64,000 nt of DNA, taken from assembly GCA_963749895.1 (NCBI GenBank), contig CAVVOG010000001.1, positions 248,001-312,000 of the forward strand, written 5' to 3'. The first letter of the stretch is position 1. Each line of letters opens with the position of its first letter. The DNA comes from AC-51 sp963749895. Lineage in GTDB: Bacteria; Actinomycetota; UBA4738; HRBIN12. The notes under the pieces are model-generated. The model had not been told where the DNA came from, searched no databases, and saw only the letters and a program-made list of their open reading frames with translations. Both the position numbers and the translations under genes were made by a program. Below are positions 29,536 to 38,451 of the stretch, one piece after another.

Positions 29536-31607
29536 GACGTGAGCACCTCGCTCTCCGCTTCCGGGATCAGGGGCGACGTGGGGACCGTACCCGTCACGCT
29601 GGTGCCGGCGCCAGCCTCACTGGTGACCTCGAGCGATCCGTCGAGCGCCCCGAGACGGTCCGCGATCCCCTGCAGCCCGGTCCCGTACCCGATCTGCTCA
29701 GGATCGAAGCCCTTCCCGTCGTCGACCACGGTGAAGGTGAGTGAGCCGTTGCGCTGCGAGATCGCGACCGTGGCGCGCGTCGCCTCAGCGTACTTCGCGA
29801 CGTTCTGTAGGGCCTCAAGCGTCGAGAAGTAGACGGCGGCCTCGACGTCTTGCGGGTAGCGACCGATGCCGTCGGCTTCCAACGTGACGGGCACCGGCGA
29901 TCGGCGCGCCTGCGCCTCCAGAGCCGTGGCGAGCCCCTTGTCCGCGAGCAGCGGGGGGTAGATCCCACGCGCCAGGTCGCGGAGATCTTCCAGGGCCGTC
30001 TGGGTCTCGGCCTCGATCTGGGTCAGCACCTCGGCGGCCTTCCCCGGATCGCGGTCGGTCAGCTGACGTGCCAACCGAGCCTTGATCGTGAGGGCGACGA
30101 GCTGCTGCTGGGCACCGTCGTGGATGTTGCGCTCGAGCCGTCGACGCTCCTCGTCCTGAGCGGCGACCAGGCGCCGCTGTGCCGCCCGTAGGTCGACGAG
30201 CCGGGCACGGAGCTGCTCCGTCAGCCGAACGTTGCTGAGCACGAGACCCGCCTGGCCAGCGAGGTCGCGCACGAGCTGCTCCCTGGTCGGGTCCAGCGGG
30301 TCGCTCATCGGCATCGAGACGGAGAGCGCACCCAGCTCCCGGCCCTCGTGCAGGACCTCCACCCGGAGGTCGTAGTCGATCGACGGATCCGCGTCGGTCG
30401 GCCACCTCGCGACCGGGCGCATCGATCCATCCACCTCGAGCCATACCTGTGACCGCTCGGCGCCGACACCCTCGCCCAGGACCCGCGCCAGGCGCGGCAG
30501 CACGTCGACGGATGAGTACGAGCCCGCGAGGTTCCCGCCGAACTCGGCCATCACCTCATAGGGCGTTGCCCGCTTCCCGTAGACGACGCGGTCGGCGAGG
30601 TGCCGGGCCCGCGCCCGGACCGGCTGGAACACGAGCGCGACCACGGCCGCGGCGATCGCCGAGAGCCAGCCGTTCCCCGTCGAACCCACCAGCGCCCCCA
30701 CGCCGGCGACGATCGCCACGTAGACGAGGGCGATGAACGCCACGAGGACGGCCACCACAACCGTCTTCTTGATGACGATGTCGATGTCGTAGAGGCGGTA
30801 CCGCATCACGGCGACACCGATCGACAGCGGGATCAGCACGAACGACACCACGGCGACGTTGTTCAGCCAGGACGTCCACCCAGAGTTCCCCGCCACGAAC
30901 GCCACCGCGTAGAGGAGGGCGATCACGGACGCGGCGTAGGCGAGCCATCGGATCTGGTGCCGGACGGCGGGATCGTGCGTGCGGCGGAGGCGAACCACGA
31001 GCGAGACGGCACCTCCCGGGATGAGGATCGGGGCCGACAGCAGGAGCGGCGTCATCAGGTCGACGTACGGTTCGAGGGCGTCGATCCCGATCGGGTTGAC
31101 GACGTCGGGGAACCCCGCGTCCTCGGCCGGACCCGGGAACGTCCAGATGAAGAACGCGACCGAACCCATCCCGATCCCGCACCCCCAGGCGAACCAACGC
31201 CACCGTGGCGACGGCAGATGCCCATCGGGGAACAGGAGCAGCAGATAGCCGGAGATGCCGATGAACGCGACCCATGCGGGAGCCCCCAGGGCGAGCGCGA
31301 GCGGACCGAAGGCGAGTCGCGGGTCGCGGGACAGCGCGTAGTAGCCGTACGCACCGAACGGCAGTGCGATCACCAACCCCATGGCGAGCATCAACCACCC
31401 GAGGGTCTCCCGTGGCCGACGCGCGAGCACGACGAACCCCACGGCAGGGAACGTCAGGAGGAGGAGGCTGAACACGACCTCGGAATACCGGCCGGACGCG
31501 AGCTCCAGAGCGATGCCCACCGACGAACCGACGAGGAAGAGCGCCGCGGACGCCCAGACCAGCCGCCGAAGCGTCCCGTCACTCAGGCCGGACTCAGCCG
31601 AGGACAC
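29532..31607 (-). CDS. Multi-membrane sensor histidine kinase, HisKA_3 type
   Basis: About 691 residues. Seven to eight membrane helices occupy the first ~320 residues, ending with the family segment MRYRLYDIDIVIKKTVVVAV. YGKRATPYEVMAEFG precedes a GAF-like domain (VLPRLARVLGEGVGAERSQV). The kinase part has a standard H-box (RRRLERNIHDGAQQQLVAL), an N-box in STLEALQNVAKYA and ATP-lid glycines DDGKGFD and GYGTGLQG. This is the NarL-partner class. GTG 31607 has GAGGT five bases upstream; GTG 31631 is also possible. The start lies inside the end of the receiver-cyclase gene, so the two are coupled. One of four paralogues in this region. Confidence 0.87.
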   Translation of the reverse strand: MSSAESGLSDGTLRRLVWASAALFLVGSSVGIALELASGRYSEVVFSLLLLTFPAVGFVVLARRPRETLGWLMLAMGLVIALPFGAYGYYALSRDPRLAFGPLALALGAPAWVAFIGISGYLLLLFPDGHLPSPRWRWFAWGCGIGMGSVAFFIWTFPGPAEDAGFPDVVNPIGIDALEPYVDLMTPLLLSAPILIPGGAVSLVVRLRRTHDPAVRHQIRWLAYAASVIALLYAVAFVAGNSGWTSWLNNVAVVSFVLIPLSIGVAVMRYRLYDIDIVIKKTVVVAVLVAFIALVYVAIVAGVGALVGSTGNGWLSAIAAAVVALVFQPVRARARHLADRVVYGKRATPYEVMAEFGGNLAGSYSSVDVLPRLARVLGEGVGAERSQVWLEVDGSMRPVARWPTDADPSIDYDLRVEVLHEGRELGALSVSMPMSDPLDPTREQLVRDLAGQAGLVLSNVRLTEQLRARLVDLRAAQRRLVAAQDEERRRLERNIHDGAQQQLVALTIKARLARQLTDRDPGKAAEVLTQIEAETQTALEDLRDLARGIYPPLLADKGLATALEAQARRSPVPVTLEADGIGRYPQDVEAAVYFSTLEALQNVAKYAEATRATVAISQRNGSLTFTVVDDGKGFDPEQIGYGTGLQGIADRLGALDGSLEVTSEAGAGTSVTGTVPTSPLIPEAESEVLTS

Positions 31608-32871
31608 GGAAGACCTCGACGGGCTCCTCACGGCCCTTGACGGCCCTGGGACCGAGTGGTTCGCAGGCGACGCCGTCGGCGGCTGCCACCGTGGAGTCGG
31701 TCGCGACGATCTCGCCGGCTGCCGCCTCCCCCTGGAGGCGCGACGCGACGTTCACGGCGTCGCCGACGACCGTGTACTCCAGGCGTCCAGCCCCACCGAC
31801 CGTTCCCGCGATCACCGACCCGGTGTTCACCCCGATCCCCACCCCGAGCTCCGGCAGGTCGTCGACGCCCCAGCCCTCGGCGTTCAGCTCGGCCTGACGT
31901 GCCTGCATCGCGATCGCGCAGCGCAGCGCTCGCCCGGCATGACCAGGGAGCGGGTCCGGCGCGCCGAAGACCGCCATCACCGCGTCGCCTTGGAACTTGT
32001 CGATCGTGCCGCCGTGCGACGCCACGACCTCGGCCATCGCCGACAGGTGCTTGCCGACGACGAGCGCGACGTCACGGGCCCCCATCCGTTCGGCCAGGGT
32101 CGAGAAGCCGCGTATGTCGCTGAACAGGACGGAGACCTCGACCTCCTGCGGTTCGATCGCCGTCTCCGGGTGCGCCGCCAGCCGGTCGGCCAGCTGCTGG
32201 GGGACGAACGACGCCAGGGTCTTCCGCGACGTCGTCTGCTCGACCACCGCCGCGTGGAGCCGCTTGAACTCGTCCACGAGGCCCGACGCCCCCCCGGTGC
32301 CCGCCATGCCGCGGAACAGCTCGGTCACCTGACGATCGACCGCCTCCTGGGTCGTGCCGAGCGCCTCCGCGATCTCCGCGTAGCCGAGACCCTTCGCCAT
32401 CATGTCGAGCAGCTGCCGGTCGCGTTCGGCGGCGTCGCCTCGGCCGGAGAGGCGTTCCGCGATCGTCGGGTCGACCGTGCTCCCGCCGGCATCCACCTCG
32501 CGGATCGCGCGAGCGAGCTCGTCGCCCTGCGCGATCCGATCCTTCAGCAGGTAGGCGAGCCCGCTGTGCCCGCGACCGAGGAGCGCGATCGCGTACTCCT
32601 CGTCGTCGTGCGCCGACAGCACGACCACGCCCGTGTCGGGGTGTCCTTCGCGGATCGCGTGGGCGCAATCGATCCCTTCCAGTTGGAAGGACGGGGGCAT
32701 CTTGATGTCGGTCACGACGACGTCGGGCACGTGTTCGGCGGCGGCGGACAGGAGCGACGGCGCATCCTCGGCGACCCCGACGACCTCGATGTCGTCGTAG
32801 GAATCGAGGAGCGCTCGCACCCCTTCGCGCACCAACACGTTGTCTTCGCCGAGCACCACGCGGATCGTCAT
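31594..32871 (-). CDS. Response regulator fused to a class III adenylate cyclase
   Basis: 425 residues in three parts. A receiver (4-125) has phosphoacceptor D55 in VVTDIKMP. A LuxR-like helix-turn-helix segment (153-187, LLDMMAKGLGYAEIAEALG) follows. A class III cyclase (about 215-425) has metal-binding D252 (VLFSDIRGFSTLAERM) and D296, adenine-specifying K292 (DKFQGDAVMAVFGAP) and T367, and transition-state N374 and R378 (VVGDAVNVASRLQG). All catalytic residues are present, so ATP to cAMP is expected. It is coupled to the histidine kinase behind it and diverges from a NarL-type regulator 32 bases away. Confidence 0.9.
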   Translation of the reverse strand: MTIRVVLGEDNVLVREGVRALLDSYDDIEVVGVAEDAPSLLSAAAEHVPDVVVTDIKMPPSFQLEGIDCAHAIREGHPDTGVVVLSAHDDEEYAIALLGRGHSGLAYLLKDRIAQGDELARAIREVDAGGSTVDPTIAERLSGRGDAAERDRQLLDMMAKGLGYAEIAEALGTTQEAVDRQVTELFRGMAGTGGASGLVDEFKRLHAAVVEQTTSRKTLASFVPQQLADRLAAHPETAIEPQEVEVSVLFSDIRGFSTLAERMGARDVALVVGKHLSAMAEVVASHGGTIDKFQGDAVMAVFGAPDPLPGHAGRALRCAIAMQARQAELNAEGWGVDDLPELGVGIGVNTGSVIAGTVGGAGRLEYTVVGDAVNVASRLQGEAAAGEIVATDSTVAAADGVACEPLGPRAVKGREEPVEVFRVLG

Positions 32872-32903
32872 ACGGCCCCGAATCCCCCGAGTAGGATGCG
32901 CGA

Positions 32904-33572
32904 GTGTTGCGCATCGTGTTCGCGGAGGACAACTACCTCGTGCGTGAGGGGACGGTCGCCCTGCTCGCCGAGACCGGCGAGATCGAGGTCGTCGCCACGG
33001 CGGCTTCCAAGGACGAGCTGCTCGCCGCGGTCGCCGCGGGAGCGCCCGACGCCGTCCTCACCGACATCCGCATGCCCCCCACCGGGACCGACGAGGGGAT
33101 CGCGGCCGCGCGGCAGATCCGAGCCGAGCACCCCGAGATCGGCGTGGTCGTCCTCAGCCAGTTCGCCGATGACGCGTACGCCTACGACCTCCTGCGGGAC
33201 GGCGCGGAAGGGCTCGGCTACCTGCTGAAGGAACGCGTCGCCGACGTCGAAGAGGTCGTGCGAGCCCTCAACGAGGTCGCGAAGGGTGGGAGCGTCCTGG
33301 ACCCGCGGGTGGTCGAGGCGCTCGTGTCGGCGAAGGACCGGATGGCGCACTCCCCCCTGGCGTCGCTGACCGATCGCGAGCGCGAGGTGCTGTCGCTGAT
33401 GGCCCAAGGCCGGAACAACGCCGGGATCGCCGAGACGCTGTTCCTCACCGAGCGCGCCGTCGAGAAGCACATCAACTCGATGTTCCACAAGCTGGGGCTG
33501 ACCGAGGAGCCGAACGTCCACCGCCGGGTGAAGGCGGTCCTCGCGTTCCTCCAGGAGCAGCACCAGGCGTGA
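32904..33572 (+). CDS. NarL/FixJ-type response regulator
   Basis: 222 residues. The receiver (2-125) has its phosphoacceptor in VLTDIRMPPTGTDEG and a Lys in YLLKERV. The LuxR-type HTH is at SLTDREREVLSLMAQGRNNAGIAETLFLTERAVEKHI. This is a DNA-binding partner for HisKA_3 kinases. The GTG at 32904 has AGGA upstream. Its receiver is similar to that of the receiver-cyclase gene across the divergent promoter (GREDN/AEDN starts and the MPP stretch), so the same kinase may phosphorylate both. Confidence 0.92.
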   Translation: MLRIVFAEDNYLVREGTVALLAETGEIEVVATAASKDELLAAVAAGAPDAVLTDIRMPPTGTDEGIAAARQIRAEHPEIGVVVLSQFADDAYAYDLLRDGAEGLGYLLKERVADVEEVVRALNEVAKGGSVLDPRVVEALVSAKDRMAHSPLASLTDREREVLSLMAQGRNNAGIAETLFLTERAVEKHINSMFHKLGLTEEPNVHRRVKAVLAFLQEQHQA

Positions 33573-33577
33573 GCCCA

Positions 33578-33985
33578 CTACTGCGCCTTCCTCGTGTCGA
33601 CGATGAAGACGCTGCACGGGGAGTGCCGCAGCACGATGTTCGGCACGCTGTCGCGAACGTGCCAGCGGGACCCATGCGTCCCGCGGTTGCCGAGCACGAT
33701 CGTGTCGGCGTCTTCCTCGGCCGCGACCTCGACGATGCGCTCGGCAGCATCACCCGACTCGATCCTCGTCCGTGTCGGGACGCCCGGGAAGCGGGTGGAG
33801 AGCCGAGTCAGATAGGCCTCCGGGTCGGCGGGCCTCGCGGGATCGACGATCGCGCGCACGTCACCCTCCGGTCGCACGTACAGGATCACCAACTCGCCCC
33901 CGCGGGCACGTGCCAGTCGGGCGGCGTCTTCGATCGCCACGTCGGCAGCCGCCGAGGTGTCGGTACCTACCAGGATCGTCGTCAT
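33578..33985 (-). CDS. Universal stress protein UspA family
   Basis: 135 residues: a single Usp domain. The N-terminal strand TTILVGTDTSAAADVAI and the C-terminal IVLGNRGTHGSRWHVRDSVP followed by SPCSVFIVDT match the ATP-binding Usp subtype. The ATG at 33985 has GGAGG nine bases upstream. It converges with the NarL-type regulator (6 bases between ends) and is divergent from the histidine kinase array. Its C-terminal part resembles the Usp domain of the ABC1 fusion. Confidence 0.88.
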   Translation of the reverse strand: MTTILVGTDTSAAADVAIEDAARLARARGGELVILYVRPEGDVRAIVDPARPADPEAYLTRLSTRFPGVPTRTRIESGDAAERIVEVAAEEDADTIVLGNRGTHGSRWHVRDSVPNIVLRHSPCSVFIVDTRKAQ

Positions 33986-34162
33986 CGATCTTCGCCTCCT
34001 CATCGCCACCGCAACGGTAGGTTCCCTCCTGGCTGAGGGGCGACGGCGTTCCCATGTCGATCGCGGTGGTGCCAGCACGCCCGCACGGGGGCGTGTTCGC
34101 GACCCTCAGCTCGGGGGTCGCCCCCCTGGAAGACCAGGGTCCCCGGGTGTCACCATCCGGCG

Positions 34163-36331
34163 GTGATGAGCCATCGAAGCGTCCAGCGCCCGACCGAGAG
34201 GTCGGCGAAGCGCTTCGCGTGGCCGGTGGCGTGGGCCTCGATCGTGATGGTGGCTCTCGGCTCGGTCGCCCTCTGGTTCGCGGAGGAGAACGATGCCGGC
34301 GACCTGCCGCTGGCGATCGTGTCGTTCCTGGGGGGAACGTTCTTCGCGGTGATCGGAGGCCTGATCACGTCGCGGACCGGGAACCGCATCGGGTGGCTCT
34401 ACCTCGCGATCATCGCGGTGGAAGGGCTCGCGTTCGCGGTCGGTGCCTACCTCGAGGTGGGAGACAGGCGCGACCTCCCCTTCGTCGATGTCGCGCGCGC
34501 CCTCGCGGACCCGCTCTTCCTGGGTGGCCTCGCGATGTTCGTCGCGGTCTTCCTGCTCTTCCCCACCGGGCGGCTCGCGTCGCGACGCTGGCGATGGATC
34601 TGGTGGCCCTACGTCGCGGCCGTCGGGGTCACCTTCGTGGGGTTCCTCGTCCAGCCCGAGGCGCCGGCAGCCGATCTGACCGGAGGAGCGCCGACGAGCG
34701 GGGACCCCACCGGGGGCAACGCCCTCGGTGTCGAGGCCCTCGATGCCGTCCTCGGGCCGCTCCTCGCTCTCGCGGGCGCGGTCATCCTCCTCGCTGCGGC
34801 CGCCGGCCTCGTGTCCCTCGTCGTCCGGTTCCGCAGGGGAAGCACGGAAGAGCGCCAGCAGATCCGATGGTTGCTCGCGGTCGCCGTACTCGCGGGCGTC
34901 GCGCTCATCGCGACGATCGCGAGCGGGGTCTTCATCGAGCAGGCGGAGGCCGACGGTCGTGCCGCGAACCAAGCGCTCGTGATCGCGAACAACGTCGCCC
35001 TGCTGCTGCTCGTGTCGAGCGTGATCATCGGGATCCCGCTCGCGACGACCATCGCGATCTTGAAGTACCGCCTCTACGACCTCGACATCGTGATCCGCAA
35101 GACGGTCGTCTTCGCGATCTTGGCCGGGTTCGTGACGGTGGTCTATGCGGGGATCGTCGTCGGCCTCAGTCGACTCCTGGGAGGCGACACGCTCTTCCTG
35201 TCGATCGCCGCGACCACGGCCATCGCCGCGCTGTTCCAGCCCGTCCGTCGCTGGGCCACACGTCTGGCGAACAGGCTGCTCTTCGGCCACCGGGCAGAGC
35301 CCTACGAGGTGCTCTCGACCTTCAGCCACCGGGTCGGCGCGACGTACGCGGCAGAAGACGTGGTGCCGCGCATGGCGCGCGTGATCGCCGAAGGGGTCGG
35401 GGCCGAACGGGTCGAGGTATGGATGGGACAGGGAGACGCCGGACTGCTCGCCGCCGCCTGGCCGGGCGACGGCGAAGAGCCCGAGGGCGGCGATCCCCAT
35501 CGGGTCCCGATCCGCTACCAGGGCGAGGACCTGGGCGAGATCCGGGTGGGCAAGCCCGCAGGTGAACCCTTGACGCCGCCGGAAGAGAAGCTCCTTCGCG
35601 ATCTGGCTTCCCACGCAGGGCTCATGCTGCGCAACGTCGGGCTCACCGTCGACCTGCAGGCACGTGTCGCGGAGCTCGCCGACAAGGCCGAGGAGCTTCG
35701 GGTCTCGCGCGCACGGATCGTCGATGCGCACGACGCGGAGCGTCGCCGGCTCGAACGGAACATCCACGACGGCGCCCAGCAGCATCTGGTCGCGCTGGCC
35801 GTGAAGCTCCGACTCGCGAGATCGGTCGCTGCCAAGGACCCGGAGAAGGGCGCTGGGATGCTGCGGACCCTCGCCGACGAGACCGAGGCGGCACGGGCGG
35901 CGCTGCTCGACCTGGCGAGCGGGATCTATCCGGCGGTGCTCGAGGAGCACGGGATCGGGCAGGCGCTCGAGGAGCAGGCGCGCGTCGGCCGAGTGCCGGT
36001 CGTCGTCGACACGGACAGCCTCGGACGGTTCCCGATCGAGACGGAGGCGGCCGTCTACTTCGTGTGTCTCGAGGCGATCCAGAACGCCGCGAAGTACTCG
36101 GGAGCGGAACGGATCGACGTTCGGCTGGGCATGCGTGACGGCCGTCTCACCTTCGAGGTGGCGGACGATGGCGATGGGTTCGACATCGCCGTCGCGCAGG
36201 CGGGATCCGGCCTGCGGAACATGCGCGACCGCCTGGGGGCGTTCGGTGGAGAGGTCGGTATCGACTCGGCACCCGGCCGGGGCACGACCGTCCGCGGGTT
36301 CCTGCCCCTCGTCGCCGAGGTGAGGCCGTGA
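34163..36331 (+). CDS. Multi-membrane sensor histidine kinase, HisKA_3 type
   Basis: 722 residues. About eight membrane helices lie in the first 330 residues and end with ILKYRLYDLDIVIRKTVVFA, the shared family segment. A GAF-like domain and coiled coil (LADKAEELRVSRARI) follow. The H-box is normal (RRRLERNIHDGAQQHLVAL); N-box VCLEAIQNAAKYS and DDGDGFD are present. A GTG (34163) or ATG (34166) could start it; no good ribosome binding site is seen. First of three tandem paralogous kinases; it overlaps the next by four bases (GTGA). Confidence 0.88.
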   Translation: MMSHRSVQRPTERSAKRFAWPVAWASIVMVALGSVALWFAEENDAGDLPLAIVSFLGGTFFAVIGGLITSRTGNRIGWLYLAIIAVEGLAFAVGAYLEVGDRRDLPFVDVARALADPLFLGGLAMFVAVFLLFPTGRLASRRWRWIWWPYVAAVGVTFVGFLVQPEAPAADLTGGAPTSGDPTGGNALGVEALDAVLGPLLALAGAVILLAAAAGLVSLVVRFRRGSTEERQQIRWLLAVAVLAGVALIATIASGVFIEQAEADGRAANQALVIANNVALLLLVSSVIIGIPLATTIAILKYRLYDLDIVIRKTVVFAILAGFVTVVYAGIVVGLSRLLGGDTLFLSIAATTAIAALFQPVRRWATRLANRLLFGHRAEPYEVLSTFSHRVGATYAAEDVVPRMARVIAEGVGAERVEVWMGQGDAGLLAAAWPGDGEEPEGGDPHRVPIRYQGEDLGEIRVGKPAGEPLTPPEEKLLRDLASHAGLMLRNVGLTVDLQARVAELADKAEELRVSRARIVDAHDAERRRLERNIHDGAQQHLVALAVKLRLARSVAAKDPEKGAGMLRTLADETEAARAALLDLASGIYPAVLEEHGIGQALEEQARVGRVPVVVDTDSLGRFPIETEAAVYFVCLEAIQNAAKYSGAERIDVRLGMRDGRLTFEVADDGDGFDIAVAQAGSGLRNMRDRLGAFGGEVGIDSAPGRGTTVRGFLPLVAEVRP

Positions 36332-38451
36332 CGTCGGTCAGACAGGGTCGCCTCGCGCTCCTGGGGGTTGCGCTCACGATGGGCTGCGTCCTCGGCCAGC
36401 TGGTGATCGTGTTCACGACCTCCGTGACGGAGGCTCCGAACCGGGTCGCCGCCGTGCTCGGCGCGTCCGGCCTCCTGCTGTGGTCGGGCGTCGGGGCGCT
36501 GATCGTGCGGAAGACCGGGAACCCGATCGGGTGGCTCTTCCTCGGCATCGGACTGTCGGTCGCACTCGAGTTCTTCGGCGACGACTACGCGAGCGCGAGC
36601 TATCGGAGCGGTCCGGACCCGCTCCTGCCCGCCACGGGCTGGGTCGCGCTGCTCTCGAACGTCGGCGTCATGGGACCGATGCTCCTGCCGCCGCTGTTCC
36701 TGCTGTTCCCCACCGGGGCGCCTCCCTCACCCCGGTGGCGCCCGGTCCTCGTCCTGTGGGGCGCCGGTGCCGCCCTCACGACGACCTGGTCGTTCCTCAG
36801 GCCGGGGGACATCGCCGGATGCCTCGATCCGGCAACCTGCCCCGTCGTCTATGCGGTGGCGAACCCGATCGGACTCCCGCTGTCGACGACCCTGACCGAG
36901 CTGATCCAGGTCCTCGGCGTCGGCCTCCTCCTGCTCTCGGCGGCACTCGCGATCGCCTCGCTGGTCGTGCGGTATCGACGCGGGAGCGGCCTGGAACGTC
37001 AGCAGCTGAAGTGGATCCTCCTGGTAGGCCTGCTGCTCGCCGTGGCGTTCGCGGTGATGGCCGTCGTGCAGTCCACGTTGCCGGACGACGCCGAGCAACT
37101 CGACTGGCTCTGGAACGCCTTCGTGGTGCTCCTCATCCTCGGTATCCCGGTCGCTGCCGCGTTCGCGATCCTCCGGTACCGCCTGTACGACATCGACGTC
37201 GTCATCTCGAAGACCCTCGTCTACGGGGGGATCGCGGTCCTGATCGGCGTCGCCTACGTCGCGATCGTCGTCGGGGTCGGCGAGGCGATCGGGGCCGGCA
37301 CCGAGCAGGCCGGACTGCAGATCGCCGCCACCGTGCTGATCGCGCTGGCCTTCGAGCCGGTCCGTGGTCGGCTCCAGCGATGGGCGAACCGGCTCGTCTA
37401 CGGGAAGCGCGCCACGCCCTACGAGGTGATGTCGGAGTTCGGGCATCGGATGTCCGAGGTCCCGTCGGCCGATCTGGTGCTCCGCGACATGGCCGAGGCG
37501 GCCCGGGCGGGCGTGGGCGCGGCGGCGGCGACCGTGAGCGTGTTCCTGGACCAGGACGTGCGTTCCGTCACGGTCCCCGACGACGGCCGCGGCGACGGCG
37601 CGGCGACGGCGCTGGACGTGACGCACGCGGGCGAACGGATCGGCCTCCTGACGGTCGTCAAGCCCGCGAACGAACCCCTGCGCCCGGCCGAACGGGGGTT
37701 GCTGGATGACCTTGCCGGCCATGCAGGCCTCGCGATGCACAACGTCCGGCTCACGGAGGAGCTCACCCGACGCGCCGAGGAGCTGGCCGCGCAGACCGAG
37801 GAGCTGCGCCGGTCGCGCCAGCGGATCGTCTCGGCCCGCGACGATCAGCGTCGGCGCCTCGAGCAAGAGCTGCGCGATGGAGTCGCATCTGAGCTGACGA
37901 CGATCCGCGCGGAGCTGCTCAGCGATGCCGAGGCCGTGCTCGAGGACGCGAACGCCGTCGAAGCCTCGCTCGTGGAGCTGGGAGGCCGGGCGAACACCGC
38001 CCTCGAGGAGCTCCGCGACGTGGCCAGGGGCATCTTCCCTCCGCTGCTGGCCGACAAGGGGCTCGCCGCAGCGCTGGAGTCGCACGTGCGGAAACTGGCC
38101 CTGGACGCGACGATCCGGATCGACCCGGTCGTCGCCGACACACGGTTCGACCCTGCGACGGAGAACGCGGTCTACTTCTGCTGCATCCAGGCGTTGCAGA
38201 ACGTGCAGCGCCACGCGTCCGGCGCGAGGGTGGAGATCCGCCTCGACATCGAGGGCGACGACCTCGTGTTCGTCGTCGCGGACTCGGGCGCAGGGTTCGA
38301 CATCGTGACGATCGAGGAGGGGGAGGGCATGCAGATCATGCGCGACCGCATGGCCGCGCTCGACGGGAACCTGACGATCGGGAGCGAGCCGGACCGAGGG
38401 ACCACCGTTGCGGGTCGTCTCGCCGCGCGACCGCTGGGGCGAACGGCATGA
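36328..38451 (+). CDS. Degenerate sensor histidine kinase lacking the phosphoacceptor His
   Basis: 707 residues with the same layout as its neighbours: eight or so membrane helices, ILRYRLYDIDVVISKTLVYG, YGKRATPYEVMSEFG, a GAF-like region, coiled coil and HATPase. The H-box reads RRRLEQELRDGVASELTTI: Arg516 (codon CGC, 37873-37875) replaces His. The N-box has Gln for Glu (IQALQNVQRHA). The glycine boxes (DSGAGFD, GEGMQIM) remain. It probably cannot autophosphorylate at this site, yet the frame is intact and it overlaps both neighbours by four bases. A regulatory pseudokinase or heterodimer partner is likely. Confidence 0.88.
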   Translation: MTSVRQGRLALLGVALTMGCVLGQLVIVFTTSVTEAPNRVAAVLGASGLLLWSGVGALIVRKTGNPIGWLFLGIGLSVALEFFGDDYASASYRSGPDPLLPATGWVALLSNVGVMGPMLLPPLFLLFPTGAPPSPRWRPVLVLWGAGAALTTTWSFLRPGDIAGCLDPATCPVVYAVANPIGLPLSTTLTELIQVLGVGLLLLSAALAIASLVVRYRRGSGLERQQLKWILLVGLLLAVAFAVMAVVQSTLPDDAEQLDWLWNAFVVLLILGIPVAAAFAILRYRLYDIDVVISKTLVYGGIAVLIGVAYVAIVVGVGEAIGAGTEQAGLQIAATVLIALAFEPVRGRLQRWANRLVYGKRATPYEVMSEFGHRMSEVPSADLVLRDMAEAARAGVGAAAATVSVFLDQDVRSVTVPDDGRGDGAATALDVTHAGERIGLLTVVKPANEPLRPAERGLLDDLAGHAGLAMHNVRLTEELTRRAEELAAQTEELRRSRQRIVSARDDQRRRLEQELRDGVASELTTIRAELLSDAEAVLEDANAVEASLVELGGRANTALEELRDVARGIFPPLLADKGLAAALESHVRKLALDATIRIDPVVADTRFDPATENAVYFCCIQALQNVQRHASGARVEIRLDIEGDDLVFVVADSGAGFDIVTIEEGEGMQIMRDRMAALDGNLTIGSEPDRGTTVAGRLAARPLGRTA

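Noticed and set aside
34066..34078. Shared 13-mer GTGGTGCCAGCAC in the intergenic regions at 34066 and 44067, seen as a possible common operator
   Set aside because: Chance sharing of a 13-mer is expected many times in 64 kb of GC-rich DNA, and the flanks do not align.
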